A DNA stretch of 64,000 bases. Origin: Bombardia bombarda (Eukaryota > Ascomycota > Sordariomycetes > Sordariales > Lasiosphaeriaceae). This document shows positions 34,322-44,461 of this stretch, piece by piece. The notes beneath the pieces are model-generated. The model was not told where the DNA came from and did not search any database. It saw only the letters and a list, made by a program, of their open reading frames with translations. Location of the stretch: contig JAULSR010000013.1 of NCBI GenBank assembly GCA_030512295.1, positions 124,001-188,000 of the forward strand, written 5' to 3'. The first letter of the stretch is position 1. Each line of letters starts with the position of its first letter. Made by a program: the position numbers and the translations under genes.

Positions 34322-37300
34322 CTACTGAGAACTAGAACCAGAACTAGACTCGGATCTCCCCCCAGCCCCCTCAAACAGCCTCCTGAACCAACCCCCCTCC
34401 TTCCCCAACAACTCCCCTGGCCTTCCCATCTCCACCACCCTCCCCTTGTCCAAAACCACCACCCTCTCAGCCGCCATCGCCATCTCCCTCTTATGCGTCA
34501 CCAATACCACTGTATACTTGCCAAACTCCTCCCCCAACACCTTCATCACTTTCATCTCCGTCTCAGCATCCGCGCTCGACGTGATTTCATCCAGCAGCAA
34601 CAGGCCCCCATCAATCCCCGTCTTTCTCAACTTCACCCGGCGCCGGAGGACCGCCCTGGCAACGCTAAACAGCTGCTTTTGACCGCCGCTGAGCTCGGCC
34701 CAGCTGCCGATAGGAACTGTAAGACCGCCCTTGGCCTCCATAACAGTAGCCAATTCAAGATCCTGTAGCGCTTTGATGCATTCGCCATCTGAGGCGGCTC
34801 CCCATGGGTCAAGGTTGATGCGAAAGGAGGTGCCATCGGGGAGGAAGACGGCGTCCTGGGAGGCTGAGATGACGCGCTCTCGTAGGGCTGTGTGGTCGAT
34901 GGTGCCAAGGGGAATGTCGTCGATGATAATAGTCGGAACGGTACTGAATTGGTTGGAGGACGGCAGTGGTTCAATAAGGCGGAGGAGGAGGGCGAGGATA
35001 GAAGATTTACCACTAGCGCAACCAAGTCAGCAAAGGGGTTGACATCTTAGGTACCTAGTAAGCGAACAAAAGGGGGCCAACAAACCTCCCGGTGCGTCCA
35101 CAAATAGCGACCTTCTCTCCAGCTTCAAAAGTCAAATCAAGCAACTCCAGCACTTTATCTGCACCATCAGCACCATAGCTCGCATCCACTCCCCGCATCT
35201 GCACACGTGCGGCCATGGGCCATGCCTGATCAGGGACGACATCGTCCTTGTTCCGGCTCTCAAGTTCCGTCTCTTCTTCAAAGTTTATGAGTCTACTAAT
35301 GGCACCGAGTGAGGTATCGAGGCCGGTGTATGCTGACACGATACTTGTCAGGGTCCCGCCGAGCGCGATGAGAGTGACCAGGCCTGCGCCGACATTGCCT
35401 GCATCAGATCCCAACTGTGTCGCCAATATGACGAGCATAACCGCCAAAATGGCCACAATCACATTCATGGTCAATGTAAGCCACTGCTGCGCCATAGCTA
35501 GCAGGTACGAGGGACGTTGTGAGTCATCAAGGAGGGCATTGTTGCGAGCCAGCTGCTGCGGGAACCAACCAAAGGCGCGGATTGTCGGTAGGCCCGCAAG
35601 CGTGTCCAGGAAATTGGTGCTGTTTGGGGTGCGTTGTGTTAGCATAGAGAACCTACACCTTCCTCAAGTAACATCACGATGCGAGTAAACATACTACAAG
35701 GGCGTCTTAGCCTCAAGATCTAAAATCCGCAGCCGTTTCGAGGTCGGGAAATACACCCGCTGCACCACCCACAACGACCCCAAAAAGAACGGGTAGCTCA
35801 TAGCCACCCACGCCGAGGACACAGCAATCACGACAGCCTGGCCGAGGGCGTTGGCCAGCGTAAAGGACAGGTTATTAACCATGCGGGGCAGTTGTGTGTC
35901 CATGATATTCATGTCCTGGCTGAACAGGTTCAGCACCTTGCCCACATCGGTCGCTCCCAAGAACCGCAGGCTGCTGTGCATGATCGTGTCCACGGCGGCA
36001 TGGTGAAGATCAGTGCCGGCAAGTCGAACTGCGGTTCGCAGCATTGTGAGCCCAGCAGGGAACAAGCAGAGAATTGTGCCCGCCCCGATCAGGGCGTAGA
36101 TACCGATCCAAAAGGCAAACGAATGCCTCGGTGATGACGACACGGAGTCGGCTGACCACAGCTTGAGCCAGATGGTTGAGAAGTTGGAGAAGAAGCCGAC
36201 CCCAATGACAAGAACCAAGAAAAAAAGCACCGGCTTCACCCCGATGGTGGAAAGCCAACGGCGGTAGACGCCTATACCGACAGACTGAGATGTTGGTGGT
36301 GTGGCTTGAGGTTTGCTCAGTACGGTGTTCTCATTTTCAGACTCGAGGCTTGTTGTTTCTGCTGTCGGTTCTGTGCCCTGACCTTCTGCATCGCCCGGAC
36401 CGTCAAGTTTCCTGGTTATAGGATCGGGACTTACAACGGTCAACCCAACACGCCGAGCTCGCTCTTCGTCCTGGGTAATCTCAGCCAGGCCTCCTCGGTC
36501 CGCAATGGTGCCATCCGAGGACAGGGCAACAATGTGATCAGCAACCGACAGAAAGTGTGTAGAGTGTGTGCAGACAAGAGCGGTTGTTCCACGTTTCCGA
36601 AGGAGTCCATCACGTCCAAAGACAGACTGGCAGACCTGATCCTGCGTCGAGCCGTCAAGCCCACTAAAGACATCATCGAACACGAGGATGTCAGCGTGGT
36701 GGTACAAGGCGCGTGCCAGCGAGATACGCTGGCGCTGTCCGCCGCTAAGTGAGACACCCTTTGTGCCGACGACAGTCCTGTCTCCTGAGGGGAGGTTTCT
36801 CAGGTCCTCGGTCAGCTTTGTCGCCTCTATGACATCGGTGTAGCGTGCGACGTCAAATGGTGAAAAGCCAATGATATTGTCCATGATGGACGCATTGAAC
36901 AGGAATGGTACCTGATCGCAATAACCTAGCTTATCAGACCGCAAGACCACCTTGCCCTGCACATAAGGTACCTCGCCGAGAAGCGCTCGACACAGCGTCG
37001 ACTTGCCTGAAGCGACAGGGCCCACAACAAAGGTTATGGATGACTTCGGGAGACACAGGTTAATCTTGCTAAGAATCAGGTTCTCTATCGTCCAGCTGAA
37101 GCACCCATCCTCAACAACAACAAGCGCCGACTCCATGTCCGTACTTCTGCTCTCTACCCGGTCATGAACATGAAGGTTGTCCACTGCCTCCAACAAACGT
37201 CCATCCACCCTCCCATCTTGCATCAAGAAGAGCTTGGTCCTCCTCAGGCAGGCGATACAAGCGGCAGTGATAGGAAGGATCTGTAGCACCGTCATCAACG

Positions 37301-38966
37301 GACTCGTGAGCAGTGACAGATACGTCAGCGCCGTGAAAGCACGCGCCTGGTTCAGAACATGTGGGCCAAAGGCAAACGCAAGAGCGGGCGCCACAGCATG
37401 CGGCAGCTGGCTAAGACTGGCACTGGTCACAACCAGCATGCGCGAGCGCTCACCCACGCGAATCTCGTCCTCTCGCTCGTGCTGAAGGAGGGCGGCGGCC
37501 GGGCCAGTCATGCCCGAGACGCGCAGGTCCTTGATATGCCCAAGCACAGAAGACGTGAAGCCAATGCGCGCCTGCACCCGACCCATCCAGGCGCCCTGGT
37601 AGCGCACCGCACGGCGAGACAGGGCCAAGGAGCCAGCGAAGCCCGTCGTCACGACGACCAGCGCGGCCAGGAAACCGAGCCCAATCTCGCGCTGCAGCAG
37701 CCACCCAGCCAGGGCAATCTGGATGACGCCGGCCCACACCTCGTGCATGTATCGCAAGCCTGTATATATGCGCTCGACGTCGGTGCCCATGAGCGTGACG
37801 GCAGCAGGGTCACCATCACCAACATGGCGGATGTGATTCGTCTTGCGGTATATGGCCGAGATCAAGAAGGCGCGCAGCAGCGACTGGAAGCGCTCCTGGT
37901 AGTACCAGTAGAGCGCAGTCGAGATGGCAATGCCCGTGTAGGTCGCGACAGCCACAGCGACAAAGCCATATGCTGCGGATGGGTCGTCCTCCTCGGGGGA
38001 GGAGAGGAAGCGGAGCAAGCGCTCGAGGAAGAAGGGCTGGCAAAAGGTGAAGCCGATGAGGAACAGGCGGGGGAAGATGGGCAGCAGTGCTGACATGCCC
38101 AGCGGCTTCGCGAGCCACAGGATGAGCTGCCAGGTTGAAGTTCCCCCCCTCGGTTCTCCCGACAAGCTTGGTTGCGTGCTCTGCGCATCGAGCGTGGCTA
38201 CCGAAATGGCCGGATCGAGGGCATATAGATGGTCCATGGTCAACGGCTCACGGTAGCCGCGCCACAAGAGGGGAGTTAGCCATGAGTACAGGCCGAGACT
38301 CAGAATTCCGCTTGTCTCTTCGGGGCTGTGGTCAGTCGCCGTCGCGTCTCCATTCGCGTCCTTCTCCCACGCCACCACCCAGCGCTCACGACGCGTGCTC
38401 TCCAGCACCAGAAATGCGAACTCAACCCCGACAGAAGCCTTGAACAGGCTGTTGGAGTACGCATAGTGATTGCGCGCGACGTGGACAACATCATCCCAAG
38501 AGGCAGCAGCCCGAGACAAGATAATGCGCGCGACATCGTAAACGAGGGCGAGGAGGAGGAAGGGACAGGTCAGGAAGGAGGGGCGGCGAGATTTGAAGTG
38601 TTCGAGAGGGGAAAGCGCGACGAGCACACAGGCTGCCGCCAAATCCAGCGCTGCAAGGGCCACCTGGCGCCCACTTCGCCCACTTCGCCCACTTCTAGCT
38701 CCATCATCATCGCTGTTGTGTCGCTCAATGGCAATGAGAAAGAGCCCGAGGCGAAGACAGGAAAGAGCAACCCCCGCGACCAGCTTGGCAACGAGCAAAA
38801 CGGCAGGGGCGCGCGCGATCGAGGGACGTTGCGAGAGGTACAGCGCTCGCGCAATGCCGAGCGCTACAAACGCTGCGGCAGTCGCACAGGACTCCCAGAA
38901 CCCCCACTGCAGCACGGCGCTGGGGAACTGGCCTATCGAGCTGCTGCTGGCGGCGTTGATGTTCAT
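34322..38966 (-). CDS. ABCC-type (MRP-like) full ABC transporter
   Basis: ATP-driven export of conjugates, drugs or metabolites across plasma or vacuolar membrane. Exons 38966..35695, 35619..35086 and 35012..34322 give 1498 residues. The N-terminal TMD0 hydrophobic region is followed by TMD1, NBD1 (Walker A GPVASGKSTLC near residue 650; signature LSGGQRQRISLARAL near 735; Walker B ILVFDDVFSGLD), then TMD2 and NBD2. Intron 2 falls inside the second Walker A (GRTG|SGKSS, residue about 1268) and splicing restores it. NBD2 has signature LSGGQKQLFSVARAV and Walker B LLLLDEITSSAD. NBD1 has Asp where NBD2 has the catalytic Glu, the asymmetry usual for ABCC. Intron 1 has a GCTAAC branch site and restores TPLYTNFLDTLAGLPTIRAF. 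No biosynthetic genes are adjacent, so the substrate cannot be inferred. All 4.5 kb of coding sequence is intact. Confidence 0.95.
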
Positions 38967-39405
38967 GATGGCGCCTGAACCAGGCCAACTGGTCCAGGAG
39001 ATGGAAAACTTGATCAGATGATATTAATACTCCTACATACTATCCTCCCCTCATTCTTTTATCCTCCATCCATGCACGTCTGATCTGTTGGTGGCTGTGT
39101 TCGGATAAGTCCCCTGCTTCCTTGGTATCTTGTCGCATCGTCTGATTATTCCCGAATTTTTCACTAAATCCGCATCATCACAAGTAGTAGCCCCCATAGT
39201 TATCGACAAAAGGATGGACCTCATGTAATTATCTTCCCGCCAACCCAGAACCGATCCGGTTTGCAACCAGAGTCGGTATGTAGGCACAGTGGCATCTGGA
39301 CGACTGCGACACCTGCAGCCTCAAACTTAGCGCCAGGTCTAGATCGTGGACATGGTGTCAGTTCATACTAATAATTTAAGTTGAGATACTCAAACACTAA
39401 GAGAC
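38967..39405. other. Intergenic, ABC transporter promoter
   Basis: Upstream flank of the ABC transporter and 3' flank of the secreted protein gene; nothing else seen. Confidence 0.6.
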
Positions 39406-40441
39406 TCAGAAGTGATGGAAATTGCTTCTGAATTTCACCCACCCGTGTGTCATCTCTGGCGGATCCGAGTCATTGCACACCCAGCTTTGCTTCACCGTCA
39501 GAATCCTGCGGTCCGTATTGAAATGGAACGATGCCGAAGTGGTCCCGTTACCCTTGGGAGGGAAGTCAGAATGCGGCCTGGGGGTGGTGCAGCTGCCCGT
39601 AATCTCATCACTACCCGGGACTTGGTTGGGGCCAGAGCATTGAAAGGTGTCGTTGGTCGCCGTGTTGCGTAGACTGAACAAGGTGCCGACACTGCTGGCT
39701 GAGTAAAAAGTAAAGATACTCGTATTGCTCCACCTCCCACGAAGGGTAGCGTCCAAGGTTTGCTGCGCAGGAGAGGTCTCTCTTGGTATACCAGTGAGAT
39801 TGCTCGGTTGTGGCGTTGAAGTCGATTCGTCGTGTTTGTGTGAGACACCGGATGGGAGCAGAGGGAGTTGATGCGTCCGAGCAAGAGATGTCAAGAGGGA
39901 CGGAAGCTGTGGCGAGCATCCGTAATCTGGTGTGACAATCTCATAGCCATATATCAGCTTTGTTACTCATGAAGATTAAGTCACTTGCAATAGGAATCAA
40001 AATCATAACATGAAATAAAACTTACCCGTTACGATCCCCATCACCGCACACAAACAGATGCGCTGCATACAGGATTCTCTTCTTCCAGTCCAGCGCAAAT
40101 GAAACTTCCTCATCGACGAGCTTGCCAGTTTGAAAGTTGTTGATGCAAGCGTGCCATAGCACCGCCTTACCGTCCTCGGTCCGACCGCCCCATGGTTCGG
40201 GCCACATTCCCAGACAGCTGTATTGACTCCTATCCGTTGTAAGGTACATACCAACGACGGCATCTGTGCTCGCACGGCCTTGAAGGCTCGTGTCCGGTCC
40301 GTCGTATGTCCACTCGCTAATGGTCCATGGGAACGGTTCGATGGTCACGCCGCAGGGGCGTGTGGCGAGGACACGGGGAGTGAAAGAGCTGAAGTAAAAC
40401 GTAAAGAGGGTGGAGACAACATTGGCGAGTTTTCTGCTCAT
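39406..40441 (-). CDS. Secreted Cys-containing glycoprotein, unknown
   Basis: No family recognised. Proposed exons 40441..40026, 39926..39849 and 39781..39406 (289 residues). Intron 1 is well supported (donor GTAAGT, acceptor CACCAG). Intron 2 (67 nt, donor GTGTCT) is inferred because the reading frame that looks coding switches between about 39850 and 39780. The frame runs upstream to a TTG at 40453, but the first ATG (40441) opens a signal peptide (LANVVSTLFTFYFSSFTPRVLA). The mature part has about eight Cys (TRPCGV, SQYSCLGMW, LWHACINN, LFVCGDGDRN, ISCSDAS, TFQCSG, GSCTTP, WVCNDSD) and several N-glycosylation sequons (NTS, NDT, NGT, NDS). Likely extracellular or wall-associated. An effector-like role is possible but unproven. 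Confidence 0.65.
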
Positions 40442-41775
40442 GCTGAAAATCAAGTGGAACTCTCTCTCAGCCTCTTTGGATAACGACTTCAGATCCAGAG
40501 ACTACTTACAATGCTCAATGGCTTAGCGATAGGATCAATGACGTATATACCTGGGTGTTGTTGACTGGGATGAGCGTCGACCGTTGATCCCCACGAGCTA
40601 CCAGCGTCCCCTGGACCAGCTTATATCTCTACTACCTTACTTGCACTAAATGGAGTCTATACCATAGATGTGAGTGGTTATATGTCCATAAAGTAGGGAT
40701 ATGCCGGTAAATGTGCTGACTGGAACGTATGAAGCACACTTTTATGACCCCACAGGCTATATATGAAGTGCTCATAGCACACTACACGGGGCTGAGGATG
40801 CATTCCAGGCCCGGCAAATTGGCACAAACAGATTGAGCAACAAATGCGGTTATCTTTGATACTTAATCAGATGTAGCCTCAAGCGGATACCCAAGCCCTT
40901 GATACATTTTCATGTTATGGTGTTTGGTTCGGACATAATGAGGCCTTATTGCGTCGGGTTATTCCATGTGACGAGCGGTATCTGTCAGCGCTTTGTGCAC
41001 GTACGTACAAGACAAGGGCTGTTATGTATCTGTACTGTACTATACGTCAGTTAGTAATGAACACAAAATTTCCTACACAAAAACATATTTGATGGTTTAG
41101 GTGGTCATTTAGCGGGGTGCGACATACCACATTGTATGCAACGCGGTTCTTATGTCGGGCTCACATAATTTGTAGTCGCTTAGCTCAAGTATTTTCTAGA
41201 AGCGCATTTCCGCGGCAAAATTGATGTGGTGTGAAGGGCTGCCTGCCCCTTGATTAAATTAGATGTCAGGTTGGGAGACATCTTGGCTGTTGTTGATTGG
41301 TAGAAAGTCCAGGTCACGAAGCAAGCTGAGCTACCATGCCACGATGCTGCGGATTGTGGCTTTTGGTAATCCATCTTGGCAGATAAGTCCTCAAAATATT
41401 TAGCAATGCAAGGATGTGGTTCTTCTAGAAGCGCGACCATGCTCCAAACCACCCACTACAGAACATGATCCGATATGTCTCATGGGTTCCCAGCACATGG
41501 GGCCTAAAACGCCTCGCTATCAGCTATGAAGGTGCACCAGCCTCGACGCTAGGCCAGGGCGAACTGGGTACTTCGTCACTCAGCTACTGAGATACGCATC
41601 TTGGCATGCATACCAAGAAAGACACAAAGCGTGGCCTGCCTTCCTATTATCTGCCTTAAAAGATGGTAAGCCGACCCCCCCAGTCAAATGTGGAACATTC
41701 AGGTCTCTCTCTCCTCTTCTCAACAATTATGTCTGGCAGCACGTCGCTGTTATACATTTTCTGATAATCTCAACC
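40442..41775. other. Intergenic, divergent promoters
   Basis: Lies between two divergently transcribed genes for secreted/membrane proteins. Composition is moderately AT-rich. No gene or repeat seen. Confidence 0.6.
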
Positions 41776-42734
41776 ATGAGGTCCTTGGTTATATTCGCCT
41801 GCGTCCTCCATGTTGCCAACGCCGGTCGACTACCATCTAGCTATCTCACCCCTGTCGCAAGGAATCTCGCTCCAGCATCAACCACACATGTCCTCAAAAC
41901 ACACGACATCACCACCGAGTCTCGAACTACAATAGCAGCTGACGCAACAACCACAGCGGTATCTGAGCTGTTCAACAATATCGCTCTCAGCGCACAACCA
42001 GGCGAGTTGTTGGACATGGGCCAACTTGGCAAACGACAAGATGCAAGGACGTGCGGATATACGTCTGGCAGCGCGGGTATGCGCTACTACTACCCTGACA
42101 GATGTTCACCTTTCATATGCTGATTTTCTACTTTCAATGTTGGAAGACTCTGCCCTAACCTGCTATTCCGCCAGCCGCTGTTACACAGACGACATAAATC
42201 TCGCCATCCAGTGCTGTCCTACTACGAGCTATTACAGCTGCAACGTAGCCACTGTATGCCTTGACAGGTCTGAATACGTGACGCGCACTCGCTCTGTCTC
42301 ATCCGGGACAGCGTGGTGGTAAGCACTCACTATCTACCAAGATGACGTTGATGGGGGATCAATGGAAGCTGACCAAGTTGCCCCCGGTGCACTCCAGCAC
42401 CTACACCGACTTTCCATACTGTGGCACAATGAGCTGGATGGACTTGGACGCAGGCTACTACACGGGCTTCTTCTGCGCTCAGAGCAGCAGTTCGGTGTCC
42501 ATGTACGCAACCGCCCTGGCCATCACCACACCCAGCGCCACGACATCGCGCTCACCTTCGCCAACCACAACACCACCTCCCACTTCTACGGAAAAGAGCG
42601 ACACAGCGGGCCAGAAGGAGGGGCTAAGCAACGAGGCCATCATCGGGATTGCCACGGGCGTTCCGGGAGCTTTGGTTGCCTTGGCAACAATGTATAGATG
42701 TATCTTTGGAACGTGGCCGTGGCCGGGGCAATGA
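41776..42734 (+). CDS. Cys-rich single-pass membrane protein (fungal sensor-like)
   Basis: Exons 41776..42076, 42147..42318 and 42398..42734 (269 residues). Intron 1 has donor GTATGC. Intron 2 has donor GTAAGC and a GCTGAC branch, and its acceptor CACTCCAG rebuilds CTYTDFPYCG. The signal peptide (RSLVIFACVLHVANA) leads into a Thr-rich spacer with a dibasic site (LGKR|QDA). Then comes a Cys-rich ectodomain beginning CGYTSGSA, followed by TCYSASRCYTD, QCCPTTSYYSC and TVCLDRSEY. This is an arrangement I know from many uncharacterised ascomycete membrane proteins. A Ser/Thr/Pro-rich stalk precedes one helix (AIIGIATGVPGALVALATMY), and the cytoplasmic tail is very short (RCIFGTWPWPGQ). A wall-sensor or anchored surface protein is the best guess. 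The gene converges with the membrane microprotein that follows. Confidence 0.82.
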
Positions 42735-43179
42735 ATATTAGTAGTGTTTATGTGGTGAATGGGGGTGTCAGTTGTCTAGGATGGTTTGTCTGCAGTTGGC
42801 TGGCATGTGCAATAAGTGGAAGTGATATAATAGGACCAGAGTAATTGCTAGTCACCTCAGAAATTCAATGACAATGAGATAAAAGTGTGCACATACTTGG
42901 ACTGAGTTATACTGTCTCATCTTCAACCCGAGCCACATATAGTACCTGCGTAGTGGGCAAAATAGGTAGTAATGAGCTTAGGTGTGTTTAGCTTCGGGGT
43001 ACTACAGCAGAGGAGGGAGACACTGTCTGTATACATCATGTATGCTCCCGGGGTCCTGAACCAGTGCACCTGTACATCCTGTCCATCTCCAACGCGGACC
43101 TGTAGCCTCTAGGTTCCATACCTTTCCCCAATAATGCAGTAAACAACCGCCAATCCCCAGCCAGAATTTGCTGCATATC
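42735..43179. other. Intergenic, convergent 3' flanks
   Basis: Non-coding interval between convergent genes; nothing recognised. Confidence 0.6.
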
Positions 43180-43635
43180 CTAAAATCGTGCTTCAATCTG
43201 GTAATGTGTTAGACTATGTGAGTTGTTTATATCCCAAGAGTGTAAGTCAATAACTCAGTGAAGGGTACGGTCAATATGTTGAGGCAGGCAAGAAACATAC
43301 CAAAGCCCCTTCCGCCATCACCGACGGGTCAGTTGTGTGGGAGGTATAGCCATAGGCCGGCATTGCGAACTCTGTCTCCTGTATTCTGATAGAGCGGGAA
43401 CGGATTAAGGCCTGGGGGCCGAAATTCTGCAAAGGGAAGGGCCCATGAGTTGAGAGTCGCCTTGGTAGAATGGGATAGTGGCAGCGGAGCCGTGTTGATT
43501 CCATGCACGGTATCTGTGGACCCTTGAATGCAGAAGCCGGCGTTTGGAAGCCCAAGACCAAATGAGAAGTAGGCAAGGCGGGCATGTCACTAAGAGTGTG
43601 ACAATGGCGATGATGGCTTCAGCCGAAAGCTCCAT
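43180..43635 (-). CDS. 85-residue single-pass membrane microprotein
   Basis: Easily missed because it is split into three small exons: 43635..43522, 43426..43301 and 43197..43180 (18 nt). Exon 1 encodes MELSAEAIIAIVTLLVTCPP followed by CLLLIWSWASKRR: a membrane helix and a Lys/Arg stop-transfer. This form recurs in small ascomycete membrane proteins. Intron 1 has a strong acceptor (CCCTTCCCTTTGCAG) with a weak donor (GTCCAC). Intron 2 has donor GTATGT and a perfect TCTAAC branch with acceptor TTACCAG. All three exons join in phase 0. The second exon reads NFGPQALIRSRSIRIQETEF then AMPAYGYTSHTTDPSVMAEG. The tail is IEARF. Function unknown. It lies tail-to-tail with the Cys-rich membrane protein. 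Confidence 0.72.
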
Positions 43636-43892
43636 TGTGGTGGATGATGATATGTTGTAGTATTGTTGCGACAGTTGCTGGAGCAGTTCCTGGAGGGAAT
43701 TAGGTAGGGAAGAGACATATGTGGAACGGTGGGGGAGAGACTAGGTGCTTAAGAAGAATGATTTAGATGTGATGATGGCCATCGAGAAGAACTTAAAGAC
43801 CAGAGCATTGCTGCGATATGTAAGTTGAGCTTTGTCAGTTGTTCGAGGGTGTTTCCAGTCAGGACTTGACGGTGACGAAAACATAGCCTGTT

Positions 43893-43914
43893 GGGGGGGG
43901 GGGGGGGGGGGGGG
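43893..43914. repeat. Poly-G tract, 22 nt
   Basis: Uninterrupted G run; unusual length, flanked by TGTGGTTTTGGTCG duplications. Confidence 0.85.
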
Positions 43915-44393
43915 CTGTGCGTGTGGTTTTGGTCGCATCCAATCAGATGCGCTGTGGAGATGCGCTGTGGTTTTGGTCGTGTCCAATCATCAACAATCGC
44001 TGGATTGGAAGGGAGGGGAGGAAAGCAAGAAGGTGTGGGTGGGGGAATTGGTTTCGTTTTTCGTGCTGCCGCTCTAGAAACGCATGCACGTGCACGCACA
44101 GACCAGATCGATCATTGCTCCCCTCTGCTGACGTAGATCCCGCTGTGGTTTTGGGATTGACCAATTACAGGTACCTTATTCCATTCGCACTCTCGAGGCA
44201 CTACAACGTATCGTTTTTGCCCCTAGGCTGCCTAGAGGTAGCACAAAGTCTGCCAGCCCAACCTGCCAGCGCTGCCTGATGCAAAATAAAAATCCCATCT
44301 CAACCATCATTTTTTCAGGAGCCGCGTTCGGCTATTTGAGCCCCAGCAAACCCCCAGCCCCAAGAGATTGTTCAGTCCTGTGAATAGCCATTG

Positions 44394-44430
44394 ATTACTT
44401 CCCTGATTACTTCCCTAATTACTTCCCTGA
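44394..44430. repeat. Triplicated 12-bp unit GATTACTTCCCT
   Basis: Three adjacent copies (one with A for G at the first base) about 35-70 bp before the Clr5-ankyrin start codon. Confidence 0.75.
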
Positions 44431-44461
44431 GCAGCGGTGAAGCTCGTGTTATCCATCCATC

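Larger units (their letters stand above)
43636..44461. other. Intergenic, divergent promoters with poly-G tract
   Basis: Separates the microprotein from the Clr5-ankyrin gene, which is transcribed the other way. It contains a 22-nt poly-G, two copies of a TGTGGTTTTGGTCG segment (43918-43934 and 43966-43980) with a nearby third variant at 44145, and a GATTACTTCCCT triplication just before the right-hand start. Confidence 0.6.

Noticed and set aside
34322..43635. Secondary-metabolite gene cluster around the ABC transporter
   Set aside because: No polyketide synthase, peptide synthetase, terpene cyclase or tailoring enzyme is present in the window.
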